Source: Siderastrea radians
Taxonomy: Eukaryota; Cnidaria; Anthozoa; Scleractinia; Rhizangiidae
Direction: 5' to 3'
Assembly (NCBI GenBank): GCA_964017195.1
Contig: OZ024889.1
Span: 51,745,418-51,809,417, forward strand
Length of the DNA stretch: 64,000 nucleotides
Numbering within the stretch: the stretch's first letter is position 1; every line of letters begins with the position of its first letter. This document shows positions 1 through 9,973 of this stretch, piece by piece. The notes under the pieces were generated by a model. The model was not told the origin of the DNA, ran no database searches, and saw only the letters and a list, made by a program, of their open reading frames with translations. Made by a program: the position numbers and the translations under genes.

Positions 1-289
1 GACAAAGAACCACTTACCTATATCGAAAAGGGGATGACTTAAATTCCATTGCCCAGGAAAACAAGCTTAGCTGAAAACTTAATAGCACAAAAAATACGTT
101 TGTAACCCGAACTCCAACATCAGTTTGCCAGCGCCATTTTTGAAAACTCGGCAAACTAGCCCGCTTTTTCACGTCGCGACGTCACGATGGCCAGACAACT
201 CGAACCAGCCGAGCTGGTGAGTTCATCACTTTATCACTGCTAGGGGACCAGGCCTAGCTACAAAAATCCGGACTTTTTGCGGGACTTTT
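1..289. other. Unassigned window edge
   Basis: No reading frame, repeat or splice pattern that I can support. It is short AT-rich sequence leading into the degenerate tandem repeat that follows. Confidence 0.3.
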
Positions 290-715
290 AGAAAACTATA
301 GGATTTTTAGTGATCTGGAGGGATTTTTAGAGATTTTGGTGAACATTTTCAAGGGTTTTTGTTTATTTGTTACAAAAAAGCTTGAAACCTTTGTTTGCAA
401 TGTTTTGATCCTCCCTCACAGTATCCGTCAGCGGTTTTACCCAAAATCTAGCATTCCTTGCTGTCATTGAGTTCAAAATGACGGGCTCGGCAGAGCTTGT
501 TCGCCTTGTTGATTTGGCTGAGACTGAGAGCGCTAGCAGAAACCCTGCCAAAGCCATAGAATTTTCACCACAGGTCACCCAGTTTTTTTAATATCATAGG
601 ATTTTTAGAGTTTTTATGGGATTTTTAGAGGTGAAATTGGAGATTTTAAGAGCATTTTTGGAGAAATTCTGGAAAGATTTTTCGGCCGTTTTTCGGGATT
701 TTTGTATCACTCCCT
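290..715. repeat. Degenerate short repeat built on ggatttttagag
   Basis: The phrase ggatttttagag and close variants (gggatttttagag, gggatttttg) recur on both sides of 360-580. The stretch between has a 71-codon open frame on the minus strand that starts at 578. I do not recognise that product, and it is too short and isolated to call a gene. The block is probably a decayed dispersed repeat; its edges are approximate. Confidence 0.4.
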
Positions 716-981
716 CCTGCGTTTTCCCAAGCGTTTACTAGCCTGAGAAAACAGCCGACGTTTTGCGAGGTCGCCACTTGAGCCCTCTGCTGAAAATACT
801 GATGACGCACCACTACCCAGATCTAGGTAGTGTTTCTGGTAACTCGATGCAAGGACCACTTGAACAAACAGTAGCGAGGTGAAGCCGGATCTTGGTGTAG
901 ATCAGGATCAGCAATGTTGAATAAAACAAAAAAACCAATTGCAAGGCTGATCGGACAGCTAAGAAGGGTAATAATTTTATT

Positions 982-1023
982 GCCCAATATTTCGGTGAGA
1001 CAAAACTCACCTTCATCAGGGGC
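982..1023 (-). ncRNA. Hammerhead-ribozyme-like motif in the Penelope tail
   Basis: On the minus strand CTGATGA (1019-1013) is followed by a perfect 6-bp stem GGTGAG/CTCACC, then GAAA (993-990), then a self-complementary ATAT. GCCC before and GGGC after can pair as stem I. Hammerhead ribozymes with very short stem III are established in Penelope-like elements. Against activity, there is one extra A between CTGATGA and stem II, and the residue at the cleavage position is U. It is probably a degenerate or inactive relative. No RNA evidence is available. Confidence 0.35.
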
Positions 1024-1159
1024 TGTAAAAGCTAAGTAAAAATCGAATGAAACGGTTGCAAGATTTAAAATGATTAAAATGAAAAGATTAAATATGATTG
1101 GTTGACAAACATACAAAGCGGAAACGTTACTAACAGCTTTTTTTAAAAATAGAAATAGA

Positions 1160-1609
1160 TTAAGTTTCATCTCGTCTGTTTATTCCGTGGGGTTCAAGTG
1201 TCTTGCCCTTTGAAATCAAAAATGCTTCTCTGGCTTTGCGAATGCTCTCCCTGTTCGAGTGAATGAGTTCTAGGGGAATGAGTTCTATGTCGTTGATGGA
1301 GTGGCCAGGGAGAGTGAAGTGATCTGAAACGGCGGTGGGCTGATCAATGTGACGATGGGTGATGGCTTTTTCGATTGCGCGTCTGTGTTCCCCAAATCTG
1401 TCGCTGAGTTGACGTTTAGTTTCTCCAATGTATTGTACCTTGCATCTGGAGCACTGTATCATATATGAGATCGGAAGATGAGCAAGAGATGTGATGTAGA
1501 ATTTGCCTTTGTTCGTTAGTGGAGAAGAAGGTGTAAAAGGCAAAAAGCCATCACCCATCGTCATTAGAGTTGAGCGATGAAGATCGTCCAGTATAAGATT
1601 GCACAGCAT
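1160..1609 (-). pseudogene. GIY-YIG endonuclease domain of a Penelope-like element
   Basis: The 149-codon open frame contains the GIY-YIG family pattern. YMIQCSRCKVQYIGET holds the paired Cys and the YIG-type motif, followed by R..EH and a later VSDHFTLPGHS block. Near the end RKAREAFLI carries the conserved Glu, followed by LEPHGIN. In Penelope-like elements this domain sits C-terminal to a reverse transcriptase and nicks target DNA. Here it is the only surviving coding part, with no upstream RT, so it is a mobile-element remnant and not a host nuclease. The first ATG at 1609 is simply where the open frame begins. The frame itself has no internal stop, so decay is recent or mild. Confidence 0.75.
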
Positions 1610-1615
1610 GTGTTC

Positions 1616-2029
1616 CCAAGGTTACCTAAAGATAAGACTGCTTTTCCTAAGTGATCTATCAATCTGCGTGATTGCTTTCTTTCAGATCCAAAGACCTCGC
1701 TTTATAACCATTATTTCAAAAGCAAGTGGAACTCTGGTCAAAGTTTGAATTTCACATTCTGAGCCCAATTTAGGTCCTTTTGTGGATGGGGAACAGAATC
1801 GATCGGTCAAATCTAGTATTTAGATACGTCCTCTGTTCTTTTTTTTTTTTTTCATTTTCTTTTCGCGTGACTGATTATCTTTTATTAAATCCAAACAAGC
1901 AATCGTTTTTATTTTGAAAATTCCATAGCACTTGCGCATTGACGATGTGAAGCTGTGTTGTTATGGACGGATCGCTTCTAATGTCGCAGGGAACTTCAAA
2001 ACGTGCGTTGTCCCTTGTTTTTATAATTG
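1616..2029. other. No gene seen
   Basis: AT-rich sequence with a T run at about 1841-1852. I see no frame, repeat or splice pattern to support. Confidence 0.3.
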
Positions 2030-2194
2030 ATTTTTATTTTTATTTCAAAAATTAAGTCACTGAAAAAGCAAACCATGTGAAATAGAATCCTTATTAATAG
2101 TAACGTACTGATGTATCAATTGACATTTTATATGGCAAAAACAGAGTTGGTAAATTCATTTTAAAATTATCTGATTCTTTAATTGCCTTTATTA

Positions 2195-2653
2195 AGGCTG
2201 GTTTTCACTAGCGACGGAGTCGGAGTCGGAGTCGTAAGCGGAGTCGTAAGAGCGCTTATGACCTAGTGAAAATCAAACATCGGAGTCGTAAGCGGAGTCA
2301 TAAGCTCGACGGAATCGGAGTCGGAAGAATCAGAACGTTTCCATTTTCTTCCGACTCCGCTTATGATTCCGTCGCTTACGATCTAGTGAAAACCAGATTG
2401 TCGGAGTCGGAAGCAGAAGCGGAAGGATAAACCAATCACGGTGCTCGTTCCCACGCTTTATGATTGGTTTAGTTCTTCCGCTTCTGCTTACGACTCCGAC
2501 AAACTGGTTTTCACTAGATCGTAAGCGACGGAAGCGTAAGCGCAAAAGGAAACTCTGCTTACGACTCCGTTGTTTTATTTTCACTAGATCGTAACGCTTT
2601 ACGCTTCTGATTACGACTCCGACTCCGACTCCGTCGCTAGTGAAAACCAGCCT
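2195..2653. mobile_element. Foldback MITE, 459 bp, TTA target duplication
   Basis: The ends are exact inverted repeats, beginning AGGCTGGTTTTCACTAGC and ending with its complement, each flanked by TTA (2192-2194 and 2654-2656). Inside, units such as cggagtcgg/ccgactccg and cactagatcgtaagcgacgg recur in both orientations, so the element is a mosaic of small inverted modules. A 3-bp TWA-type duplication fits the PIF/Harbinger superfamily (inference). The matching point in copy B (about 4365) lacks the element, giving a paralogous empty site. No transposase is encoded. Confidence 0.75.
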
Positions 2654-3079
2654 TTAGCATTAGATACTGCGCAAAATCGTTGTTTTCACAGCTGGTACGA
2701 AGAATTATTGGAGTCGATTCTAATGAGGTTCGGGTGCGAAACGTGAATAGTCCGATGTTTGGACTATGAGATTTTTTTAAGGAACCCACAATGCTTAATT
2801 TATACCAGAAAGGGACAATCCGTTTCTAGTAAAAACTTACCTCAGTTTTCATTGGTGCTTTTGTGTCAGGGATTTTTACAGTTCTTCCATTCTAGGAACC
2901 ATTTTACATTAATCAGTTATGTAAGGTGCAAACAGGAAAAAATCAATTCACCAAGAATGATCAAATTTCTTTTTGAGGGAAGTGTGAAAGCACTTTAAAT
3001 TTAGGAAATGCTGTGTATCAGATTTTGAGATAAAGTGTATAAATTTGTCACTGTGAAATTTGTTAGTTGTAGGTTTGTG

Positions 3080-3300
3080 TTAACTGCACAGTGGAAACGA
3101 AGAAGAGCTTTTTGGCAACAAGTGGGTAGATTTTGGTAAGTATTTTATATTGAAAGTAAATTCTTACTAAAGTATTACAACAAGACGAGACATCAAATCT
3201 GCTCTGAACAGATTGAATAAATTGATTGTCTCTGCTAAATTTCTTAGTTGCAGGATCACCAAAAAGAGCTCTTTGGCAACAAGCCTTGGTAGATTTCGGT
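3080..3300 (+). other. Two tandem mini-exon-like units
   Basis: Two similar stretches of about 44-45 nt (3092-3135 and 3254-3298) each follow an AG acceptor (tgcacag, gttgcag) and precede a GT donor (gtaagta, gtatgta). Unit 2 reads SPKRALWQQALVDF in one frame. A third relative with the same borders lies at 8397-8443. They may be remnants of a small duplicated exon from an unidentified gene. No connecting exons were found, so coding status is uncertain. Confidence 0.35.
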
Positions 3301-5529
3301 ATGTATTTACTTTTCTACTGGAATTAAATTCAATGATAATTTAACCTCAAGAAGAGCAGTGAGATACTCTAAGCAAATGTTAATGTTGCCAAATCTTTCA
3401 GTAGTGAGGACGAAAACTAAACTAACAAGAAATTGAAGAAGGATGGCCGTTCAAATTTTCATGATTTAAGCTCACAAATCTTGCATAGTAATAAGTACTA
3501 TTCAAAACAAACACCAACCCTCGCAAGCACTGTTTAAGAGCTTTTTCATTGAACTGCGACATTTTATTTTTAGCATTTCATTCACAACTTAAAAGTTAGA
3601 ACCACTTGTACAACATAGCAACTAGCAGGACAGGAAAGTTGTTATTTGAATGGTAACATCTAATAATTTCATCAAAAGACTTAGAAGTTAGAATCACCTT
3701 AAACGAACCAAGGTTTGACTCTCTAACCGTGGAAAGATTAAAACCACTTTAGAAAACTTAAGGAACTATGACAATTTTGAGCTTAAGAGCGGAAAACCTG
3801 GTTTTCACTAGCCACACAAATACAAATACAAACGTAAGTGACAACCCTAATTTCAGCAAGGCAGAAACCGAAATCTACGCAAGCCCAAGCGATCAAAATT
3901 CCTTTCCTTCTTGATATAAAATGTGACTGAAGTTAGCGATTTATACTAGCATGTTTAGATGTTTGTTTTGTTTTTAATCTCGAGGCCATTTTGTTAAGTT
4001 TCTCGGCAAGTTCTGTGCTAAACATGGCAAGAGTTAGTTTTCTTCTGGGATAAGTTTATGATTTTCATGTAGACTTCCTTTTGAGAGAGAATCAAAAACT
4101 CTATTCAAGTAACGAAGCCAAGTCATTTTCGTTTGAAAGAGATTTTACTGATTCAGCTTATTCCTTGGGCGCTACGCTGAAGGCGTAGCCTCTGTAAAAC
4201 AAATTATTTTTAAAATTTAGTAATCACTGAAAAAGCAAACGGTCTGAAACGCAATCCGTAGACATCATTCGAAATTGCAACTACTGAATTTAATGAGGGT
4301 TTTTTTTATTTGGCCTTTAAGTAGAGTTTGTAAATTCATTGTAAAATTATCTTGTTTGCTAATTGCCGTGATCGAAATCAGATATATTGCACAAAACACT
4401 TTATATTGTTGTTTGCTCAGCTGGTTCAGAGAATTATTGGGGTCGCTGCAAGTGATTTTCGGGCTCGTTCCAAATGAGTTTCGGGCTCGTGCAGAATGTA
4501 CGTGATGCCTGTCTTCAAGGAATTAAATGTTCGTATTAAAAATCCCATTATTCACAGCGCATAATTTACTAAAAACCTAGCAAGCTTAACGCTTAGAAAT
4601 CCATCTCTAGTATAAATTTGCCGTTAGCGAAAAACCTAAAACTCTGTTTCTCATTTATATGCTTTAATTAAGAGTATAGCTAACTGTCGTGGGTCGTGGG
4701 TCGTGGGTGGAAGTCGTGGGTCGTGGGTGTGGGTAAAGTCGTGGGTGTGGGTAAAAGTCGTGGGTAGCAAAAAAGACATTTTAAAAAAATTCAGAACAAA
4801 AATTTGTGACAACATAGTTCGTGTGTGGCTAGTCTGAGGCAGAGTTTCGTCCCGGCCAAGGGAAACTTTAGAGGCCTTTATACTTAACAAACTTAAATAG
4901 CTTACAGCTGGCTTATACACTGCAAGTTTTTTCAGTGAAAGTCTAATTGAACATTCGCTTTGTGTACTCTGCGAACAAGAATTGTTACGATTGTAAGACC
5001 AGGGATGAGAGAGAAGAAGAAAGGTAACGTCCATACCTTTGCGTAGCAACACAACCTGTGTGTCTAGCTCTTCTCCTCCGTAAAGTCAAGTTTAAGCGGT
5101 TTAATGCTAATATCTTTCACCTGCACATGAAGTGCCCACTCTTTTTCGCTCTTCAGTCTAGGCTATCGCTAGGCGAGCGCTTTATTTTTGGTGTCTGGTC
5201 GACATGTTACAGGCAAGAGTAGCGCCGCTAGCAGCTATATTCTTTGTTCTAAATAACAGCTTTATTCATTCCCAAAATAAAAGCATCATTACCCCCCCCC
5301 CCCCACCCCCAATCCTGAATGGAACTTGTCTATGTAAACTGTTCGGAAATTAGTGGTAGGCAAGGAAGATGTAACCTTAATTTGCGGATAGAAATCAACC
5401 TACGGCTACGATTTTTTTAAAGACGCGCGGAAACAATTTGAAAACGTTAGCCTAACTTTTTCAAGTTGTAATCCGTTTCCATCCGAGCCATCCGCAGCCA
5501 AAGATGCATGTTTACAGCTTCAGTGCTCT

Positions 5530-5775
5530 GATATAGCAATTGTTTAAAAAATATGGACCATTATTTTTAGGTTTCCTATGACACAAATATGTATCTTGGC
5601 TTTTCAAATCCGTGTTAAATCCGTGACAAAGCCCCTTTAAGTTCAAATGAGTATCGAAATGCTTGTGATGTATTTTTTTCACTAAACATGGACTGTTATT
5701 TCTAGGTTTCCTGCGACACAAAAACACATTTCGGCTGTTCAAAAATCTGGTAACATCCGTGACATAGTTCCTTTA
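5530..5775. repeat. Two direct repeats of about 125 bp
   Basis: Two adjacent copies share tatttttaggtttcct..gacacaaa and end in ccgtgacaaagcccctttaag or ccgtgacatagttcctttaag. A 76-codon minus-strand frame runs through both and encodes a repeated CRRKPRNN / CHRKPKNN phrase. That follows from the repeat itself and is not taken as coding. Confidence 0.55.
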
Positions 5776-6238
5776 AGAGGGTGGCGGGAAGCCTTATAAG
5801 AGACAGAGGGGGCTTTACATTTGAATTGTACATTTATAGGATAGCCATATATAGAAAAAAGTATTTTATTTCGTTTGTAGTGAAAATCAAAACGGACGCT
5901 AGAAATACACTTTTTCACTCTGAAAACATTTTTCTTTGTAAAACTACAAGTACAGAAACTTAAAATAAAGCGACTTCTTAAACGTTAGGGCTAGGCTTTT
6001 TTTTACAAAGCACCGATTTCTCTGATTCCCAGGTTCCAATTTCTCTGTCTGTCCTTTCTGCGAGGTTGGAATTCTTTCCCACGGCCGCTGCACGCTCATA
6101 TCGGTATTTGTCAGGCGTCATGGTAACTGTACAAAGGATAGTAAAACCTTTTCGACCGAGGATCCGGGAAAAAACAACGAACTGCGAGTTGTCCTGCGAG
6201 TGTTCCTTTTCAGATTTGTATATTTACGTCGACCGATA

Positions 6239-6388
6239 ATGGATTCCGATAGCGACTCTTCCGGCATGTCGTACGCTGATGTAGTGAAACGAATGTCTCC
6301 GAGTATTTCACCACCGCGCCTAAGCAACAGCTGCTGGCTTAAATTTCAAGTCGAAGATGAGGAAGAGGCAATGCGAATTGCTTTATAG
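6239..6388 (+). CDS. Exon-like small ORF inside the transposon, unidentified
   Basis: A 49-codon frame starts at an ATG with purine-rich context (gataATGG). It encodes an acidic Ser/Asp N-terminus, MDSDSDSSGMSYADVVKRM, then a Pro/Ser stretch and an acidic EDEEEAM patch, stopping at TAG 6386-6388. A possible donor (CAG then gtaaat) follows at about 6405. The balanced amino-acid use and upstream GC-rich leader look like a first exon. It lies wholly inside the interior of the 4672-7087 element, so it may be a captured host fragment. I do not recognise the product. It may equally be chance. Confidence 0.3.
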   Translation: MDSDSDSSGMSYADVVKRMSPSISPPRLSNSCWLKFQVEDEEEAMRIAL

Positions 6389-7146
6389 AAATCTGTAAAT
6401 GATCAGGTAAATGTCTGTTTGCCACACTGTTGTTTTTCAGATACGAGGAAAGAAAACAGCCTAGACATTGATTTAGTATTGTTAAAATAAATTTGCGCCA
6501 TGTCATGATTCAACTCTTAGCTTGTTACAACATATAAAACCTTAAAACTATAACCATCGTTAATATTCTGCGTCTGCTATATTTGATTAGTAAAATTCAT
6601 AATTAGGATTTTGAGGCTTGCCTGGAATACTGGTTACCTGTCTATAAGAAAGTCAGGCTTTTCTTTCCAAAGCGACGTTAAATTTAATTTAATGGTGTTG
6701 TAGTTTACTTTAATAAAGCAACTTGTTGGGAAAAAATCTGATACAGTTACACTACCCGCCTAAACGCTAAGCAAAAGCCGTTTCTTGCAACCATCCAAAC
6801 AGAACGCCGATAGAGATTATAGACGATTTTGAAAAAAGGGGAGTCCTGGTGCGAGTCCTATAAAAATGAACCTCTCAGTTTCCTTCTCCCACTCTCACCG
6901 GTGTTATAGCCGTACCAATTCATGTCCACAGACTACACAAAGTGATGTGGACTCTAACTCTGGAAAACCTGCGGTGAAAAGGTGCTTTTTGCCACCCACG
7001 ACTTTTACCCACACCCACGACTTTACCCACACCCACGACCCACGACTTCCACCCACGACCCACGACCCACGACAGTTAGCTATACTCTTTAATTAAGAAC
7101 CACTTATACATTAATGAATCATGCAATGCGTAAACAGCTAAAAATC

Positions 7147-8184
7147 GAGTATAGCTAACTGTCGTGGGTCGTGGGTCGTGGGTGGAAGTCGTGGGTCGTG
7201 GGTGTGGGTAAAGTCGTGGGTGTGGGTAAAAGTCGTGGGTAGCAAAAAAGACATTTTAAAAAAATTCAGAACAAAAATTTGTGACAAAATAGCTCGTGTG
7301 TGGCTAGTCTAAGGCAGAGTTTCGTCCCGGCCAAGGGAAACTTTTAGAGGCCTTTATACTTAACAAACTTAAATAGCTTACAGCTGGCTTATACACTGCA
7401 AGTTTTTTCAATGAAAGTCTAATTGAACATTCGCTTTGTGTACTCTGCGAACAAGAATTGGTACGATTGTAAGACCAGGGATGAGAGAGAAGAAGAAAGG
7501 TAACGTCCATACCTTTGCGTAGCAACACAACCTGTGTGTCTAGCTCTTCTCCTCCGTAAAGTCAAGTTTAAGCGGTTTAAGGTTAATATCTTTCACCTGC
7601 ACATGTAGTGCCCACTCTTTTCGCTCTTCTGTCTAGGCTATCGCTAGGCGAGCGCTTTATTTTTTGTTACAGGCAAGAGTAGCGCCGCTGGGAGCTATAT
7701 TCTTTGTTTTAAATAACAGCTTTATTCATTCCCAAAATAAAAGCATCATTACCCCCACCCCCAATCCTGAATGGAACTTGTCTATGTAAACTGTTCGGAA
7801 ATTAGTGGTAGGTAACTAAACACATAAAAAACATTTATTATCTTTGAACATCTAAAGGAAGATGTAACCTTAATTTGCGGATAGAAATCAACCTACGGCT
7901 ACGATTTTAAAAGACACGCGGAAACAATTTGAAAACGTTAGCCTAACTTTTTCAAGTTGTAAAGTATAAAGGCCTCTAAAGTTTCCCTTGGCCGGGACGA
8001 AACTCTGCCTCAGACTAGCCACACACGAACTATTTTGTCACAAATTTTTGTTCTGAATTTTTTTAAAATGTCTTTTTTGCTACCCACGACTTTTACCCAC
8101 ACCCACGACTTTACCCACACCCACGACTTTACCCACACCCACGACTTTACCCACACCCACGACCCACGACAGTTAGCTATACTC
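7147..8184. mobile_element. Second, shorter element of the same TIR family, 1.04 kb
   Basis: It begins and ends with the same GAGTATAGCTAACTGTCG termini and cccacgac minisatellites as the neighbouring element. Flanks are ctaaaaatc (7138-7146) and ctaaaaatg (8185-8193), a 9-bp target duplication with one mismatch. Positions 7147-7960 match 4672-5471 closely. The right arm (7961-8184) is an inverted copy of the left end, with more copies of the tttacccacacccacgac unit. It is an internally deleted derivative without coding capacity. Confidence 0.75.
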
Positions 8185-8396
8185 CTAAAAATGAATTCAC
8201 TTTAAGAATGATCAAATTTATGTTTAAAATGAGGGTGAAAGTATTTTAAGTTCGCGAAATCCTGTGTATCAGATTTTGAGCATGATTACTCACAGCTTCG
8301 ACGGCTTTTTTGAACAAATCAATCCGTAAGATAGCCGTATAAATTAATTATCACTACGAAATTTCTTGGTTATACAGGTTTCTGTTAACTGCATAG

Positions 8397-8443
8397 AGAA
8401 GCACCAAGAAGAGCTTTTTGGCAACAAGCCCTAGTAGATCTTC
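8397..8443 (+). other. Third mini-exon-like unit (copy B)
   Basis: Counterpart of the units at 3092 and 3254, lying between gcatag and gtaagta. One frame reads APRRAFWQQALVDL. Its persistence in both copies of the old duplication, with splice-like borders, is the only argument for a coding origin. Confidence 0.3.
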
Positions 8444-8689
8444 GTAAGTATTTTATATTTACAAAGCGTTAACGTAAGGTAAATTACATTTCTGTTCCAA
8501 TTTAACGACTTAACTTAGAGTCGCCAATTCAGTAAAAGCGGGAAATAGAAAATGTGATTAAAGTTGGCTATTTAAACTAGCATCAGGTTTTGACATTTTT
8601 TTTTTAATCTCGAAGCCTTTTCAACAGGTTTCTCTACAAATTCCGTGCTAAACATGGAAAAGATGAAAATGAAAGCCGGGCTTTAATGA

Positions 8690-9674
8690 GCGTTCTAAGG
8701 CGATAACTGAAAACTAGGCTTTCTAAGGCGTTCAAAGCCGACCACTGGAGTTTGTAAACTAAACAGCTGCTGAATTGTTCGATTTCGTGTATTTCCTCAA
8801 AGACGCAGCCACTTTTGAAGGCAAATGGCTGAAGCCATTTGTGAGGCCCTTTTAGGGGGGGGTACGTATGTCCCTAGTCTGAATTTCTAAACCCTTCGTT
8901 TCACGTATTGAGGAGGAAGCCATGTCGCTGTCGGTATTTTACTATTGTATTTGCGTTTCTCTTCGTCGCTGTCGCAGTTTCAATCCATCTTTGTGTCGTT
9001 TGTCGCCATTTCATCTGTCTTATGTCGCTGTTTCAAGGCAATGTCGCTTGTCAGAATTTACCCTAACAGGGCCTCATTTGTGAGAGTATATTTTGAAGCT
9101 TTACAAATAATGAAAGACAACAAATTTCTTGGGACGGACAGCCTTTGGAAAAGACAAATCTCTTCCTTTCATCAAGGCTGCCAACAGCCCATATGAATGC
9201 TAAAATGTTAGGTCGTACCTCTATTAACTCCAGTTATTAACACTGGCTATACCAGGGTATATTGTACCTTCACCGCTTACATGACGGGGAGAACAGCAGG
9301 AAACGTATAAGCTTACCATGACCTTCTTAGTAAGTAGGATATTCAACTAATTTTACTGAGTATTGCGGTCTAGAGTGTGCTCTGCTAGAATTCCGCAAAA
9401 GAATTGTTCCACAACATACCCCTCAAAGTTTTTGGGTACAGCTCCACATAAAAGTCAAGCAAAGTGGGCAGTGGATTGCAAGATGGGTATACCGGAAGAC
9501 ATCAAGTGGAAGAAGAGATTTCTAAAATCCTTCTCTTGTACACCCAGCTTTAAACTGCGAAATTCAAGTTTGTTCGCCGACGAATTGCAACCAAAACTTT
9601 TTCTAGTTCAAATCGGAATAGCACTTTAAAGAACAAAATGACAACTTTTCCCTTTCACACCAGTGGAGGCGTGG
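8690..9674. other. No supported gene; short tgtcgctgt-rich patch
   Basis: Around 8925-9055 the phrase tgtcgctgt / tgtcgtttgtcgcc recurs several times, a weak local repeat. Short open frames here (8945-9196 and 9363-9629) have no recognisable domain. Nothing else is supported before the LTR at 9675. Confidence 0.3.
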
Positions 9675-9924
9675 TGAACAAAAGACTTTGCAATTAAGAT
9701 TTTTTCACAAGTTCTTTTGAGCAATAGCTCTCAAGAACAATAGCAATAGCAATTCGATTCAACTAACGAATCTGCATAAGGTGATATATATTTTTTTGAG
9801 GTGTAAGATTTTTTGGCAGTATTCGTCTGCGATCGTGAAAGTGTAAAGTTAGAAGATGAGTCAGTAAATTAAAAGTGTTCAACCGTTCGTTTTTGAGTAA
9901 TTTTTTTGGCATTTCGCCCGGCCA
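9675..9924 (+). repeat. 5' LTR of the BEL/Pao element
   Basis: 250 bp, TG...CA ended, aligned base for base with the 3' LTR. By eye there are six substitutions and no indels, about 2.4 percent, so insertion is moderately old. Confidence 0.92.
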
Positions 9925-9927
9925 AAT

Positions 9928-9943
9928 TGGTAGCAGAGCGAGG
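9928..9943 (+). promoter_or_regulatory. Primer-binding site
   Basis: TGGTAGCAGAG begins three bases after the LTR. TGG pairs with a tRNA CCA end, and the 11 bases match the complement of the 3' end of eukaryotic initiator tRNA-Met; the next five (CGAGG) do not. The exact tRNA primer is therefore uncertain. Confidence 0.6.
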
Positions 9944-9973
9944 TTCGTGTCGTTCGTCGAAGATTTCAAGAAA

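Larger units (their letters stand above)
820..1615 (-). mobile_element. Penelope-like element, 5'-truncated 3' end
   Basis: Reading the minus strand, a GIY-YIG endonuclease-type frame (1609-1160) is followed by an AT-rich tail holding a CTGATGA...GAAA hairpin (1019-990) and ending near 820. GIY-YIG domain plus such a tail is the 3' half of a Penelope-like retroelement. The reverse transcriptase that should lie upstream, above 1615, is absent, so this is a 5'-truncated, immobile copy. Both limits are approximate because I saw no target-site duplication. Confidence 0.7.
2030..4060. repeat. Segmental duplication, copy A
   Basis: Ordered blocks match copy B further along: 2050-2760 resembles 4215-4510, 2940-3140 resembles 8190-8450, and 3930-4030 resembles 8550-8660. 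All are in the same orientation and order, so a unit of about 2 kb was duplicated in tandem and then diverged. Copy A alone carries the 459-bp transposon at 2195-2653. No long coding frame survives in either copy. A fragment of the same transposon end (ctggttttcactagcc) lies at about 3798. Confidence 0.6.
4672..7087. mobile_element. Long-TIR DNA transposon, non-autonomous, 2.4 kb
   Basis: It starts GAGTATAGCTAACTGTCG and ends with the complement. It is flanked by a perfect 9-bp duplication TTTAATTAA (4663-4671 and 7088-7096). Each end carries a minisatellite of cccacgac / cccacaccc units and then an arm of several hundred bases; the right arm has lost a segment. A 9-bp duplication with long internal-repeat TIRs is typical of Mutator-like elements (superfamily assignment is inference). 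No transposase frame is visible. The interior holds a local direct repeat (5530-5775) and an exon-like stretch (6239-6388). Confidence 0.75.
4200..8690. repeat. Segmental duplication, copy B, split by two transposons
   Basis: This is the counterpart of 2030-4060. Its homologous parts are 4200-4660 and about 8185-8690. Between them two terminal-inverted-repeat elements (4672-7087 and 7147-8184) were inserted, leaving only about 50 bp of host sequence between the pair. Homology is recognisable but interrupted by many small differences, so the duplication is old. Confidence 0.55.

Noticed and set aside
823..1170. 115-codon minus-strand frame after the GIY-YIG domain
   Set aside because: It corresponds to the non-coding tail of the Penelope-like element, including the hairpin motif.
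1160..1609. GIY-YIG frame as a host or bacterial nuclease gene
   Set aside because: The CSRCKVQYIGET context and tail structure are those of Penelope-like elements, and the copy is truncated.
4651..5052. 133-codon minus-strand frame, with similar frames at 7304-7528 and 6866-7096
   Set aside because: All lie in duplicated transposon arms, and the His/Thr/Pro-rich tail is the minisatellite read as protein. No independent sign of coding.
4672..8184. cccacgac / cccacaccc arrays as a CRISPR or telomere-like repeat
   Set aside because: Units vary in length, have no unique spacers and occur only inside transposon termini; they are minisatellites.
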